A stretch of 64,000 bases of DNA from Pseudomonas nitroreducens NBRC 12694 (lineage in GTDB: Bacteria > Pseudomonadota > Gammaproteobacteria > Pseudomonadales > Pseudomonadaceae). The notes beneath the pieces were generated by a model, which was not told the DNA's origin, did no database searches, and saw only the letters and a list, made by a program, of their open reading frames with translations. A program made the position numbers and the translations under genes. The DNA lies in contig NZ_BDAI01000013.1 of assembly GCF_002091755.1 (NCBI RefSeq), positions 62,001-126,000 on the forward strand, given 5' to 3'. Each line of letters opens with the position of its first letter. The stretch's first letter is position 1. Of this stretch, positions 1-8,174 are shown piece by piece.

Positions 1-1
1 C

Positions 2-340
2 GACGACCCGCGCATGAAGTCCGAGCTGCAGTGGCGCCTGTCCATCCCGCTGCTGGTGTTCGTGGTGACTGTGCTGGCGGTGCCGCTGTCGCGCGTGAAC
101 CCGCGCCAGGGGCGCTTCCTCAAGCTGCTGCCGGCGGTGCTGCTGTACATGGCCTACCTGGCGCTGCTGATCGCCGGGCGCGGCATGCTCGACAAGGGCA
201 AGATCCCCATGGCCCTCGGCCTGTGGTGGATCCACGGGATATTCCTGGCCATCGGCCTGCTGTTGTTGTACTGGGAGCCGCTGCGTCTGAAGCTGGCCGC
301 CAAGCGAGCGAAGTCGGGCGGGGAGCTGAAGCATGCGTAA
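2..340 (+). CDS. lptF: LptF, LPS export ABC transporter permease (C-terminal part)
   Basis: The reading frame is open from the left edge, so only the last 112 residues are seen. LptF pairs with LptG in the inner membrane; with the LptB ATPase they extract lipopolysaccharide and feed it to LptC and LptA. The visible part has three hydrophobic helices (about residues 15-33, 44-60 and 76-92 of the fragment) with the short SRVNPRQGRF loop typical of the YjgP/YjgQ C-terminus. Its stop overlaps the lptG start by 8 bases (ATGCGTAA), so the two are translationally coupled. The upstream end lies outside the window. Confidence 0.93.
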   Translation, partial: DDPRMKSELQWRLSIPLLVFVVTVLAVPLSRVNPRQGRFLKLLPAVLLYMAYLALLIAGRGMLDKGKIPMALGLWWIHGIFLAIGLLLLYWEPLRLKLAAKRAKSGGELKHA

Positions 341-1400
341 GCTGGATCGTTACATCGGCACGACCGTCTTCGTTTCCATTCTCGCGGTACTCGGGGTGAT
401 CCTCGGCCTGGCCGAGCTGTTCGCCTTCGTTGACCAACTGGGGCAGATCGACGAAAGCTACACCCTGACCGAAGCCCTCAAGTTCGTCCTGCTGACCGCG
501 CCGAGCCGTGGCTACGACATGCTGCCCATGGCGGCGCTGATCGGCTGCCTGGTGGGGCTGGGTACCCTGGCCAGCAACAGCGAGCTGACCATCATGCGCG
601 CCGCCGGCGTGTCGCTGCAGCGCATCGTCTGGGCGGTGATGAAGCCGATGCTGGTGCTGATGTTCGCCGGCATCCTGGTCGGCGAGTACGTGATTCCCTA
701 TACCGAAACCGCCGCCCAGAGCGGGCGCGCCCTGGCGCAGAGCGGCAACGGCTCGCAGAGCTCCAAGTCTGGCTTGTGGCACCGCCAGGGGCATGAATTC
801 ATCCACATCAACGTGGTGCGCCCGGACGGCGTGCTGCTGGGCGTGACGCGTTACGACTTCGACGAGAACCGTCGCCTGCAGACCGCGAGTTTCGCCCGCC
901 AGGCGGTCTTCGAGAACAACCAGTGGCAGTTGCAGGGCGTGACCACCACGGTGCTGCATGCTGCGGAAAAACGTAGTGAGGTCGTGAGCAAGCCCAGCGA
1001 GGCCTGGAATATCCAGCTCAGCCCGCAACTGCTCAATACGGTGGTGATGGAGCCCGAAGCGCTGTCGATCACCGGACTGTGGGATTACATCCATTACCTG
1101 CAAGAGCAGGGCTTGAACTCCAACCGCTACTGGCTGGCGTTCTGGACCAAGATCCTGCAGCCGCTGGTGACGGCCGCCCTGGTATTGATGGCGATCTCCT
1201 TCATCTTCGGTCCGCTGCGTAGCGTGACCCTCGGCCAGCGGGTGTTCACCGGCGTGCTGGTGGGCTTCACCTTCCGTATCGCCCAGGACCTGCTTGGTCC
1301 GTCCAGCCAGGTGTTCAACTTCCCGCCGCTGCTGGCGGTGCTGGTGCCGGCGGCCATCTGCGCTTTCCTTGGCACATTGCTGCTGAAAAGGGCGGGTTGA
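333..1400 (+). CDS. lptG: LptG, LPS export ABC transporter permease
   Basis: A full-length 355-residue YjgP/YjgQ family permease, the partner of LptF in the LptB2FG complex. Membrane segments lie near residues 12-30, 62-80 and 98-118. A large periplasmic beta-jellyroll region (about 125-260) follows, then three more helices to the C-terminus. The start ATG sits inside the last codons of lptF. A bidirectional intrinsic terminator follows the stop at once, which ends the operon and separates it from the convergent RDD gene. Nothing unusual is seen. Confidence 0.96.
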   Translation: MRKLDRYIGTTVFVSILAVLGVILGLAELFAFVDQLGQIDESYTLTEALKFVLLTAPSRGYDMLPMAALIGCLVGLGTLASNSELTIMRAAGVSLQRIVWAVMKPMLVLMFAGILVGEYVIPYTETAAQSGRALAQSGNGSQSSKSGLWHRQGHEFIHINVVRPDGVLLGVTRYDFDENRRLQTASFARQAVFENNQWQLQGVTTTVLHAAEKRSEVVSKPSEAWNIQLSPQLLNTVVMEPEALSITGLWDYIHYLQEQGLNSNRYWLAFWTKILQPLVTAALVLMAISFIFGPLRSVTLGQRVFTGVLVGFTFRIAQDLLGPSSQVFNFPPLLAVLVPAAICAFLGTLLLKRAG

Positions 1401-1413
1401 TCCATCGCAAATG

Positions 1414-1440
1414 AAAAAGCCGGCAATCGCCGGCTTTTTT
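1414..1440. terminator. Bidirectional intrinsic terminator between lptG and the RDD gene
   Basis: An 11-bp perfect stem (AAAAAGCCGGC / GCCGGCTTTTT) with a 4-nt AATC loop. It has a T-run on both strands and lies between two convergent genes. Confidence 0.9.
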
Positions 1441-1451
1441 GTCTGCCGGGG

Positions 1452-1964
1452 TCAGCCCCGGCCTTGCGTTGCCTTGCGCACCGCCTTGGGAATCTGGATC
1501 ACCACGCTTTCCGAGTAGCGGTCCTGCCAGGTGCGCTTGTCCTTGTCCCAGAGCATCCAGAGGAAGCCCAGACCGACGCAACCCCAGGAAACGATGGCAA
1601 TGACGAAGCGCAGCAGCGCCTGCATCAGGCTGATGCGCGTCCCGTCCGCGTTCTGCACGCGCACGCCCCAGACCTGCATGCCCAAGGTCTGGCCGCTATG
1701 GGTCCAGAATTTCGCGAAGAAGGCGAACACGCTGATGAACAGCAGGCTGGACAGCAGCGGATCGCCGGTCAGCGCGCCCTGGTCGGCCAGCATGCGGAGT
1801 TTCTCGCTGCCATAGATCAGGCGCAGGAAGCCTTGCTGGTAGATGAGCGTCACCACCATCAGCAAGGCCACACAGAGCAGGAAGTCGTAGAACATCGCGG
1901 CAAAGCGACGGACGAGCGTGGCGGGCGGGAAGTCTCCCGCGGGCTGGAGCTGCTGCTTGGGCAT
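1452..1964 (-). CDS. RDD family membrane protein
   Basis: A 170-residue RDD domain protein. The Arg and Asp signature is seen as LVRRFAAMFYDFLLC near residues 17-31, with further helices around 80-100 and 115-135 and the family pattern GQTLGMQVWGVRV (about 92-104). RDD proteins are small polytopic inner-membrane proteins of uncertain role; some are implicated in ion or sodium exchange. It is transcribed toward lptG and shares the terminator. In related pseudomonads an RDD gene occupies this same position beside lptFG. Function cannot be deduced from sequence. Confidence 0.85.
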   Translation of the reverse strand: MPKQQLQPAGDFPPATLVRRFAAMFYDFLLCVALLMVVTLIYQQGFLRLIYGSEKLRMLADQGALTGDPLLSSLLFISVFAFFAKFWTHSGQTLGMQVWGVRVQNADGTRISLMQALLRFVIAIVSWGCVGLGFLWMLWDKDKRTWQDRYSESVVIQIPKAVRKATQGRG

Positions 1965-2125
1965 GAGCGTCTTCTATGGAGGCTGGGATCGATGGGGCCG
2001 GGATTATACGGATTCCTGCGCACGGCGCCCTGCGACGGAGGCTGTTCTAAGCTCAAACCACGTCCGCTGCCCACGGGGAGTGGCAATGCGCCGCAGGTCG
2101 CGACGCCGTCGAGCAAGGATCAAGG

Positions 2126-3676
2126 ATGCCGCTACGCAGTTATACCCGGCGCAGGCTGCTGCCCCGCCTGGTCTTTTCACTTTCCATGGCACTGCTGCCG
2201 CTGCTGCTGGGCAGCGCCATTATCTATTGGCAGGCCTTGCGCAGCCTGACCGTCGAGGCCAGTACCGCTGCGAACGAAGCCGTGCGCCTGTTCGATGTGA
2301 TGCTCGGCAATGCCACCGGCGCGGCCCGCGTGGCGCTGCTGCACGCCGATGAGTCCTGCGACGAGGCGACCCTGGTGCTCAGGGAGCAGGTCGCCGTAGT
2401 GCCGTTCGTCCGCTCGGTCAACCTGGCCCGCGACGACGACATCTACTGTACGTCGCTGTTCGGCGAGTTCGATGAGCTGCTGGACCCTTCTCTCTATGCG
2501 CAGGGGCAGTTGCGGATGATGGCCGGGAACCGGGTGACGCCGGACTCTGCCCTGCTGATCCTGCGTCGGCAGCAGGGAATCTACGCGGCGCTTGCCACTG
2601 TTGACGGGCGCTACCTGAGCAACACCCTGCAATTGGTCGATCAGCGCAGTGACCTGCAGCTGCAGGTCGGACGGCAGTGGATGGACGAGGAGGGCGCGGT
2701 GCGCGACGGCGAGCCGTTGCCGTTGCCGCTGGGGCACGTCGAGCGGCGCTCTGAGCTGTTTCCGTACGCGGTGATCGGTGGCTTCCCTGCCGGGGCGCAG
2801 TGGCGACACATCCGCGAAGACTCGCTGCCGCTGGTGGCACTGATGCTCATGTTGGGCGGCGTCTCAGGCCTTGCCTGTTTCTGGCTCTGGGGCCGCTCCG
2901 CGACCCCGAGTCTGGAGCTGGAGAGAGCCCTGCTGGCGGGGGAGTTCGTCCCTTACCTGCAGCCGCTGGTGGACGCACGGGACGGCCGCTGGATCGGCGC
3001 CGAGGTACTGATGCGCTGGATTCACCCGCGCGAAGGGATGGTCGGGCCGGATCTGTTCATTCCCATGGCCGAACGTTCCGGGCTCATTGTGCCGATGACC
3101 CGCGACCTGATGCACCAGGTCGCCGATGGCCTGGCGCCACACGGCGAGTTGCTGGGCGATGGCTTCCACCTGGGCTTCAACATCAGCGCCCGGCACCTCA
3201 CCGAGCCGGGGCTGTTCGAGGATTGCCAGGAGTTCCAGGCGCGGTTCCTGCCGCATCGTCCCGAGTTGACCCTGGAACTGACCGAGCGTGAGCTGATCGT
3301 CTCCAGTGCGGCCATCGACGAGCTGTTCGACAATCTCCATGCCCAGGGCGTCTACCTGGCGATCGACGACTTCGGCACTGGTAACTCCAGCCTGGCCTAT
3401 CTGCACCGTTTCAAGGTCGACGCGCTGAAGATCGACCGCAGTTTCGTCGCGATGATCGGAGTGGACGCGCTGTCCTCGCACATCCTCGACAGCATCGTCG
3501 AACTGTGCGGCAAGCTGAATCTGCGGATCGTTGCCGAAGGCGTGGAGACCGAGGAACAGTGGCGCTATCTGGCGCAATGCGAGGTGGACGTGCTGCAGGG
3601 CTATCTGTTCGGCAAGCCGATGGCGCTGGCGGCCTTCATCGAAGCGCTGAAGGCCAGAAACGAAAAAGCCCGCTGA
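2126..3676 (+). CDS. Cyclic-di-GMP phosphodiesterase with periplasmic CSS domain and EAL domain
   Basis: A 516-residue protein. Residues about 11-35 form the first membrane anchor. A periplasmic CSS-motif domain follows, with Cys78 and the CTS tripeptide at Cys108. A second helix lies near 236-256, then a cytoplasmic EAL domain (about 262-510). Catalytic EAL motifs are present: EVL in place of EAL, N in the GFNISARH segment, ELTERE, DDFGTGNSSL, KIDRSF, EGVETEEQ and GYLFGKP, so it should hydrolyse c-di-GMP to pGpG. In E. coli CSS-EAL enzymes, disulfide formation by the Dsb system controls activity and turnover; the same is inferred here. The stop codon lies inside the terminator stem downstream. 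Confidence 0.9.
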   Translation: MPLRSYTRRRLLPRLVFSLSMALLPLLLGSAIIYWQALRSLTVEASTAANEAVRLFDVMLGNATGAARVALLHADESCDEATLVLREQVAVVPFVRSVNLARDDDIYCTSLFGEFDELLDPSLYAQGQLRMMAGNRVTPDSALLILRRQQGIYAALATVDGRYLSNTLQLVDQRSDLQLQVGRQWMDEEGAVRDGEPLPLPLGHVERRSELFPYAVIGGFPAGAQWRHIREDSLPLVALMLMLGGVSGLACFWLWGRSATPSLELERALLAGEFVPYLQPLVDARDGRWIGAEVLMRWIHPREGMVGPDLFIPMAERSGLIVPMTRDLMHQVADGLAPHGELLGDGFHLGFNISARHLTEPGLFEDCQEFQARFLPHRPELTLELTERELIVSSAAIDELFDNLHAQGVYLAIDDFGTGNSSLAYLHRFKVDALKIDRSFVAMIGVDALSSHILDSIVELCGKLNLRIVAEGVETEEQWRYLAQCEVDVLQGYLFGKPMALAAFIEALKARNEKAR

Positions 3677-3689
3677 ATGAGCGGGCTTT
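3665..3689. terminator. Intrinsic terminator at the end of the EAL gene
   Basis: A 10-bp stem AAAGCCCGCT / AGCGGGCTTT with a GAATG loop, overlapping the stop codon at 3676. On the minus strand it ends in a T-run. Before the element inserted, it could also have ended the tRNA-Leu transcript. Confidence 0.8.
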
Positions 3690-3720
3690 CAAGTGTTCCC
3701 TCCACTGAGGAGAGGGAGGA

Positions 3721-3745
3721 TGGTGCCCCGGGAGGGACTCGAACT
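3721..3745. repeat. attL: direct repeat of the tRNA-Leu 3' end
   Basis: 25 bases matching 23499-23523 with one mismatch (G at 3735 against A at 23513). Read on the minus strand it is the T-loop to CCA end of the tRNA. It marks the left border of the island. Confidence 0.88.
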
Positions 3746-3800
3746 TATTGATGGAAGGCTCGTGGCGTATGGCTCGTGTTGAGAGTGGTTCGGGTCAGTG

Positions 3801-3820
3801 CCCCCAATTATGCCCCCAAA
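3801..3820. repeat. Candidate arm-type integrase site, left end
   Basis: CCCCCAATTATGCCCCCAAA, which matches 23369-23388 at 18 of 20 positions in the same orientation. It lies 56 bp inside attL. Two C5 tracts separated by an AT-rich heptamer, repeated near both ends, fit the arm sites bound by the N-terminal domain of tyrosine integrases. The role is inferred. Confidence 0.5.
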
Positions 3821-3836
3821 GAGAATTGTGCCCTGG

Positions 3837-4133
3837 CTACTGAGGTTCGGTAACGGTGGCCATCGTCGAGTTGCGGTCCTCTCGGATGCCGCTGGGAATA
3901 TGTTCTGGGGTGCTCGGCCCATTGTCTGTGGGTGCTTCATTGCGTTCCAGGTACTTGCGAACGTTGTTCGCGCACTTGGCGCTGAAGAAGTCCTCACCGA
4001 GTAGGCGCGCGAGTACCTTTTGCAGCGGGCCGCTCAGTAGGTGGATTGCTTTTTCAACCAGGATGACGATGAGAACCAGCGGCAGGATGAAGAGCAGACC
4101 GCCAGCAATGGTTGTCTTGATAAACCTGAGCAT
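3837..4133 (-). CDS. Small membrane protein with DUF502-like N-terminus
   Basis: 98 residues preceded by a strong Shine-Dalgarno (GGGGAGGAG, then 5 nt to ATG), so it is likely translated. Residues 5-28 are a hydrophobic helix within the pattern RFIKTTIAGGLLFILPL. This resembles the beginning of DUF502-type membrane proteins, which are normally about twice this length. The second half is charged and looks unrelated to that family, so the gene may be a truncated or chimeric copy. It follows the AraC gene after 43 bp on the same strand and ends about 90 bp from attL. Function unknown. Confidence 0.6.
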   Translation of the reverse strand: MLRFIKTTIAGGLLFILPLVLIVILVEKAIHLLSGPLQKVLARLLGEDFFSAKCANNVRKYLERNEAPTDNGPSTPEHIPSGIREDRNSTMATVTEPQ

Positions 4134-4176
4134 GATTGCTCCTCCCCAGCGTCAGCGCTGAGTGGCCGATGGGGCC

Positions 4177-5184
4177 TTACTGTCCTTGGCTTTCTTTCAA
4201 TTGGCGCCGGCGCTCGATTGGGGCCATTCCAAACCATCGATGGTGAGCGCGGCAAAAGGAGGTTGTTCTCCGGTAACCCAGTTCGTTAGCAATCTGCCCG
4301 ATACTCAGTTCCGACTCACCCAGCAACTCCTCAGCCCGACGGCGACGTATCTCGTCCACATGCTCCTCGAAGTCGATGCCATCGTTGGATAGCCGTCTCT
4401 GTAACGTCCTGGGATTGAGATCCAATAGCTTGGCAACCTGCTCAAGGCTGCAAGCCTGCTTGGGCAGGAGTGCTTGAATATGCCGTTCCACTTCGAACCC
4501 AAGCTTCTCATCGGGATTCGCATGGGCTTCTAGGTAAAAGCGAACGATGGAGTGGAGCATGGCGTCATGCCGGGAGCACGGTTTCTGCATGTCGCGTTGA
4601 CTGATCGCAATCGCGTTGTGGTCCTGGCCGAACAGCACCTGGCAACCAAAATATCGCTGGTAGACCTCAGGGCTGGACTGGGGCTGATGGCGCAGCAGCA
4701 CCATGGCCGGCTTGAGTGGTGTTCCCAGTAATTCAGACATCAGCAGACGACCGTGCAGCAACGACTTTTCAACGATCTGTGGAATGTCTTGAATACACGG
4801 CAAGGCGTTGTCGAAACAAAGCAATGTGCAGCCGGGGCGACGCTCCAGGTGAAAGAGGATCGAGGGGCTATAAACCCGCATGTAGCGCACGACCGCGATC
4901 AACCCCTCCCCGGCAGTCGGCGCCGTCTGGGCCAGATGCTGGAGCGGCCCGAGCAACGTTGATTTCTGCCGGGTCGCCAACTCCAGGCCCAACTCAGGCA
5001 TCTGCAGGGCGTGAGCACTACCTTCGAATATCTGTACGAGGCTCCTGTAGGAGAATTTTTTCTCGTAATTCCCCACCACATCCAGTCCGATTCGGTGAGG
5101 TGAAAGGTGCGTGCGCAACGAGCCGCCGCGCTCGGCGAGCAGTTCACCAAATTGCAGGAATGCCGTGCCGCGAACCGTGTCCAT
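4177..5184 (-). CDS. AraC-family transcriptional regulator (arabinose-binding-like N-terminal domain)
   Basis: 335 residues. The N-terminal part (about 20-210) resembles the PF12625-type ligand domain of OruR/ArgR-like AraC regulators. The C-terminal part holds two helix-turn-helix motifs: SLEQVAKLLDLNPRTLQRRL near 246-265 and SIGQIANELGYRRTTSFCRAHHRWFG near 296-321. It lies 111 bp downstream of, and co-directional with, the alkylsulfatase gene, so it is a likely regulator of that cluster, perhaps answering to alkyl sulfates or fatty alcohols. P. aeruginosa sdsA1 is controlled by a LysR regulator (SdsB1), so the regulator class differs here. The ligand is unknown. Confidence 0.88.
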   Translation of the reverse strand: MDTVRGTAFLQFGELLAERGGSLRTHLSPHRIGLDVVGNYEKKFSYRSLVQIFEGSAHALQMPELGLELATRQKSTLLGPLQHLAQTAPTAGEGLIAVVRYMRVYSPSILFHLERRPGCTLLCFDNALPCIQDIPQIVEKSLLHGRLLMSELLGTPLKPAMVLLRHQPQSSPEVYQRYFGCQVLFGQDHNAIAISQRDMQKPCSRHDAMLHSIVRFYLEAHANPDEKLGFEVERHIQALLPKQACSLEQVAKLLDLNPRTLQRRLSNDGIDFEEHVDEIRRRRAEELLGESELSIGQIANELGYRRTTSFCRAHHRWFGMAPIERRRQLKESQGQ

Positions 5185-5295
5185 AGTCGATCACTCCCTT
5201 TGGAAGCCCTGGGGAACCAGGCCCCTCGCAATAAAGCGGCAAGCCGCCAGCTGAACGCCAACGGCTTGCCGACGATACCGTCGGGTATCAGAGCA

Positions 5296-7317
5296 TCAGG
5301 GGGTAACGATGTTGAACCAGAAGTCGAAGTTGTCCATGTAGCTCATCAGTTCGTCGAGCTTGCCGGCATCCCCCTGGACCTTGATCTCACCCGAGCTTTC
5401 CGCGTCCTTCAGCGTGGACTGTTTGAGCATCAGCTTGTTGAGGGTGTCGCGGGTCAAGGTGATGGTGGCGTCGGCATCCTTAGCCTGCGCGCCTTCGGTG
5501 TGGTTGAGCACACCGTTGACCATCTCCAGGGTGTATTTCTGCTTCAAGTCGGTGAAGTCGAAATTGAGGGTGATGTGCTTGTCGGCGACCTCAGGCCCTT
5601 TGAGGCGCATGGCCAGGTAGTCGAAGAACAGGTCCAGGTCCATCGCCTTGACGGTGTCGGGGCTGGCGGTGTCCGGGGTGGGCAGTTTCTGCACGCCGTT
5701 GCGCAACTCCTGCGCGCCGGTGAGGTAGAAGTTGCGCCACGGGCCGCTTTCGGCCTGGTAGCCGAGCTGTTCCAGGGCGTCGGCCTGCAGGTTCTTCGCT
5801 GCCTGGTTGCTCGGGTCGGCGAAGACGACGTGGTTGACCACCTCGGCCACCCAGCGGAAGTCGCCCTTGTCGTAGTACTCCTTGGCCTTCTTCAGCACGG
5901 CATCGGCGCCGCCCATCATGTCGACGTAGCGCTTGGCTTCTTCCTCGGGCGGCAGTTCCCATAGGGTCGCGGGGTTTCCGATGAACCAGCCCAGGTAGAG
6001 CACGTAGGTGGCCTTGACGTTGTGGTTCAGCGAGCCGTAGTAGCCCCGGTTGGAGAAGCGATCGGCGATGCCCTTGGGCAGTTTCACCTGCTCGGCGATC
6101 TCGGTCATGGTCAGGCCCTTGTTGGCCAGGCGCAGGGTTTCGTCGTTGATGTAGCGGTACATGTCGCGCTGCGAGGAGAGCTGGTCGCGGACTTCCTTGT
6201 TGCCCCAGATCGGCCAGTGGTGCATCGCGTACATTACCTGGACGTCGTCGCCCCACATTTTCAGCGCTTCGTTGAGGTACTTCGACCAGGGCAGCGGCTC
6301 GCGAATCTTCGCGCCACGCAGCGAGTAGGTGTTGTGCAGGGTGTGGGTGGAGTCCTCGGCGGTGTTCAGCGCCTTCAGCTCCTTGATGTAGTACATCATC
6401 TCCGCCGGCGCCTCGCTGCCCGGCGCGTAGAGGAACTCGTAGGTGAGGCCGTCGATGACGCGCTTCTCACCGGTCTTGGAAATGATGTCGGTGGGCGGGA
6501 TCAGGGTTACGGTGCCGGCCGAAGTAGTGGTTCCCAGGCCCGCGCCGAGCTGGCCGGTCTCGCTCGGGGGCAGCAGGTTGCCGTACATGTAGCTGGCGCG
6601 GCGGCTCATGGCGGTGCCGGCCATGACGTTCTCCGCTACGGCGTGCTCCAGGAAGCCCAGCGGTGCGTAGATCTTCACCTTGCCGGCCTTCACGTCCTTT
6701 TCATCCACTACGCCGCGCACACCACCGTAGTGGTCGACGTGGCTGTGGGTGTAGATCACCGCGACCACCGGCTTCTTCGGCCGGTGCGCGTAGTAGAGGT
6801 CGAGCGCGGCCTTGGCGGTCTCGGCGGAGATCAGCGGGTCGAAGATGGTGATGCCGGTCTTGCCTTCGACGATGGTCATGTTCGACAGGTCGTAGTTGCG
6901 CACCTGGTAGAGGCCCTTGGTGACCTCGAACAGACCGGAGATATTGATCAGCTGCGACTGCCGCCACAAGCTCGGATTGGTCGTGGCGGGTGCGGCTTCG
7001 CCTTCCTTGATGAAGTTGTACTTGGCCGGGTCCCAGATCAGGTTGCCTTTCTCGCCCTTGATCGGCTCGCTGGGCAGCGGCGCGATGAAGCCCTTGTGCG
7101 CCAGTTCGAACGACGTCTTGTCGCTGAACGGCAGCTCCTTGAGCAGGGCGTCGTTGGCCGCCTTGGTGGCGTCGGTGGCGGGCTTGGGCGCTTCGGCCGC
7201 CCAGGCCTGAGTGGTCATCGAGATGGCCGCGGCCAACAGGAACGACGAGCTGAACTTCCAGAGCCTGGCGGCGCCTTGGCCATCCAGTGGGTTCGAAGAT
7301 TGCGCGATCAGTTTCAT
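5296..7317 (-). CDS. sdsA1: Secreted linear alkylsulfatase, metallo-beta-lactamase fold (SdsA1-like)
   Basis: 673 residues from the ATG at 7317, which has AAGGAG 6 nt upstream; a longer reading to 7443 lacks one. A Sec signal peptide (about 1-40, ending AWA) directs it to the periplasm or outside. The lactamase domain carries THSHVDHYGG with H191, H193, D195 and H196. E302, E321 and H366 stand at the spacing of the remaining binuclear-zinc ligands of SdsA1. A helical dimerisation domain (about 400-540) and an SCP2-like C-terminal domain (about 550-670) complete the type III sulfatase layout. It should hydrolyse dodecyl sulfate and similar primary alkyl sulfates to alcohol plus sulfate. The next two genes are co-directional. 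Confidence 0.88.
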   Translation of the reverse strand: MKLIAQSSNPLDGQGAARLWKFSSSFLLAAAISMTTQAWAAEAPKPATDATKAANDALLKELPFSDKTSFELAHKGFIAPLPSEPIKGEKGNLIWDPAKYNFIKEGEAAPATTNPSLWRQSQLINISGLFEVTKGLYQVRNYDLSNMTIVEGKTGITIFDPLISAETAKAALDLYYAHRPKKPVVAVIYTHSHVDHYGGVRGVVDEKDVKAGKVKIYAPLGFLEHAVAENVMAGTAMSRRASYMYGNLLPPSETGQLGAGLGTTTSAGTVTLIPPTDIISKTGEKRVIDGLTYEFLYAPGSEAPAEMMYYIKELKALNTAEDSTHTLHNTYSLRGAKIREPLPWSKYLNEALKMWGDDVQVMYAMHHWPIWGNKEVRDQLSSQRDMYRYINDETLRLANKGLTMTEIAEQVKLPKGIADRFSNRGYYGSLNHNVKATYVLYLGWFIGNPATLWELPPEEEAKRYVDMMGGADAVLKKAKEYYDKGDFRWVAEVVNHVVFADPSNQAAKNLQADALEQLGYQAESGPWRNFYLTGAQELRNGVQKLPTPDTASPDTVKAMDLDLFFDYLAMRLKGPEVADKHITLNFDFTDLKQKYTLEMVNGVLNHTEGAQAKDADATITLTRDTLNKLMLKQSTLKDAESSGEIKVQGDAGKLDELMSYMDNFDFWFNIVTP

Positions 7318-7453
7318 TTCAAGCTCCTTCTTGCTTGATGCGCCGTACCCTTCGAGGTAACTGCCAGCGTGTGTAGTGGTAGTGCAGTGCATCGAAAGCG
7401 GGACGCTGTTTACAGTGCATGCTCTGCAAACGAGGCAAGCCACGCCCGGCGGT

Positions 7454-8119
7454 TTACTTGTGCTTCAACTGTTCATAGGACTTGACCATGTCCCGCGCCC
7501 AGCCATCGAGAAGTGCTTTGGCGTCATTGGCGGTCATAACCTGAGAGGAGTTTTCCAGCTCGGTGCCGGCGCCCTTGCGCACGACTTCAGCGACGACCTT
7601 GCCGTCGCTGCCGTCGAGGAAGGCCGCTTCGGTGGCGATGCTGGTGTCCTGGTCACGGATGCCGGTGGCGGTGCTTACGCCAGCGGCGATCAAGGCGATG
7701 GGGATCACTTCATAGGGCTGCAGGCCCTTGGTCGAGGCGCTGACGGCGGTGATCGCTGGGCGTACCACCAGCACGCCTGGGCCAGGGCCGCTGGCCAGTG
7801 GTAGGGCTTTGGCAAATTGGGTTTGCAGGGCCTGGTCGTAGTACTTGGTGATGCCGTCCAGGGTGCTCTGCGGGATCTTCTCGCTGGGCTGCGGTTGAGG
7901 GTATAGCTGGCTCGGCTCGACATAGACGCTGGTGAACTGGCTGACGTCGATGCCGGGCTTGATCCAGCGCATCACCGGCGCGCCGGAGGGGGATTTATCT
8001 TCCTTGAGGACGCTGTAGTCCTTGAGGAAGCCCGAGTAGTTTTCCGGCTCCACGTATTTGCTGGCGCAGCCAGCAAGGGTGACGGATGCCAGGCACAGGG
8101 CCAGGAGTTTGGCGTGCAT
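7454..8119 (-). CDS. DUF3313-like outer-membrane lipoprotein
   Basis: 221 residues from the ATG at 8119 (AAGGAG upstream). The signal peptide ends in a lipobox, LAGC, with Cys18 as the lipidated residue. The body resembles DUF3313 lipoproteins: a YSGFLKDYSVLKE segment near the N-terminus, then a beta-rich domain and a hydrophobic PIALIAAGVSTATG stretch. The second residue after Cys is Ser rather than Asp, so outer-membrane sorting is expected. It lies between the FadL-type channel gene and the alkylsulfatase gene on the same strand and probably shares their transcript. Its role is unknown. Confidence 0.82.
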   Translation of the reverse strand: MHAKLLALCLASVTLAGCASKYVEPENYSGFLKDYSVLKEDKSPSGAPVMRWIKPGIDVSQFTSVYVEPSQLYPQPQPSEKIPQSTLDGITKYYDQALQTQFAKALPLASGPGPGVLVVRPAITAVSASTKGLQPYEVIPIALIAAGVSTATGIRDQDTSIATEAAFLDGSDGKVVAEVVRKGAGTELENSSQVMTANDAKALLDGWARDMVKSYEQLKHK

Positions 8120-8174
8120 AGGTATTGCTCCTTGTGGATGTCGCTGTTCGTCGTCAAGCGCGTCGAAACGCGGG

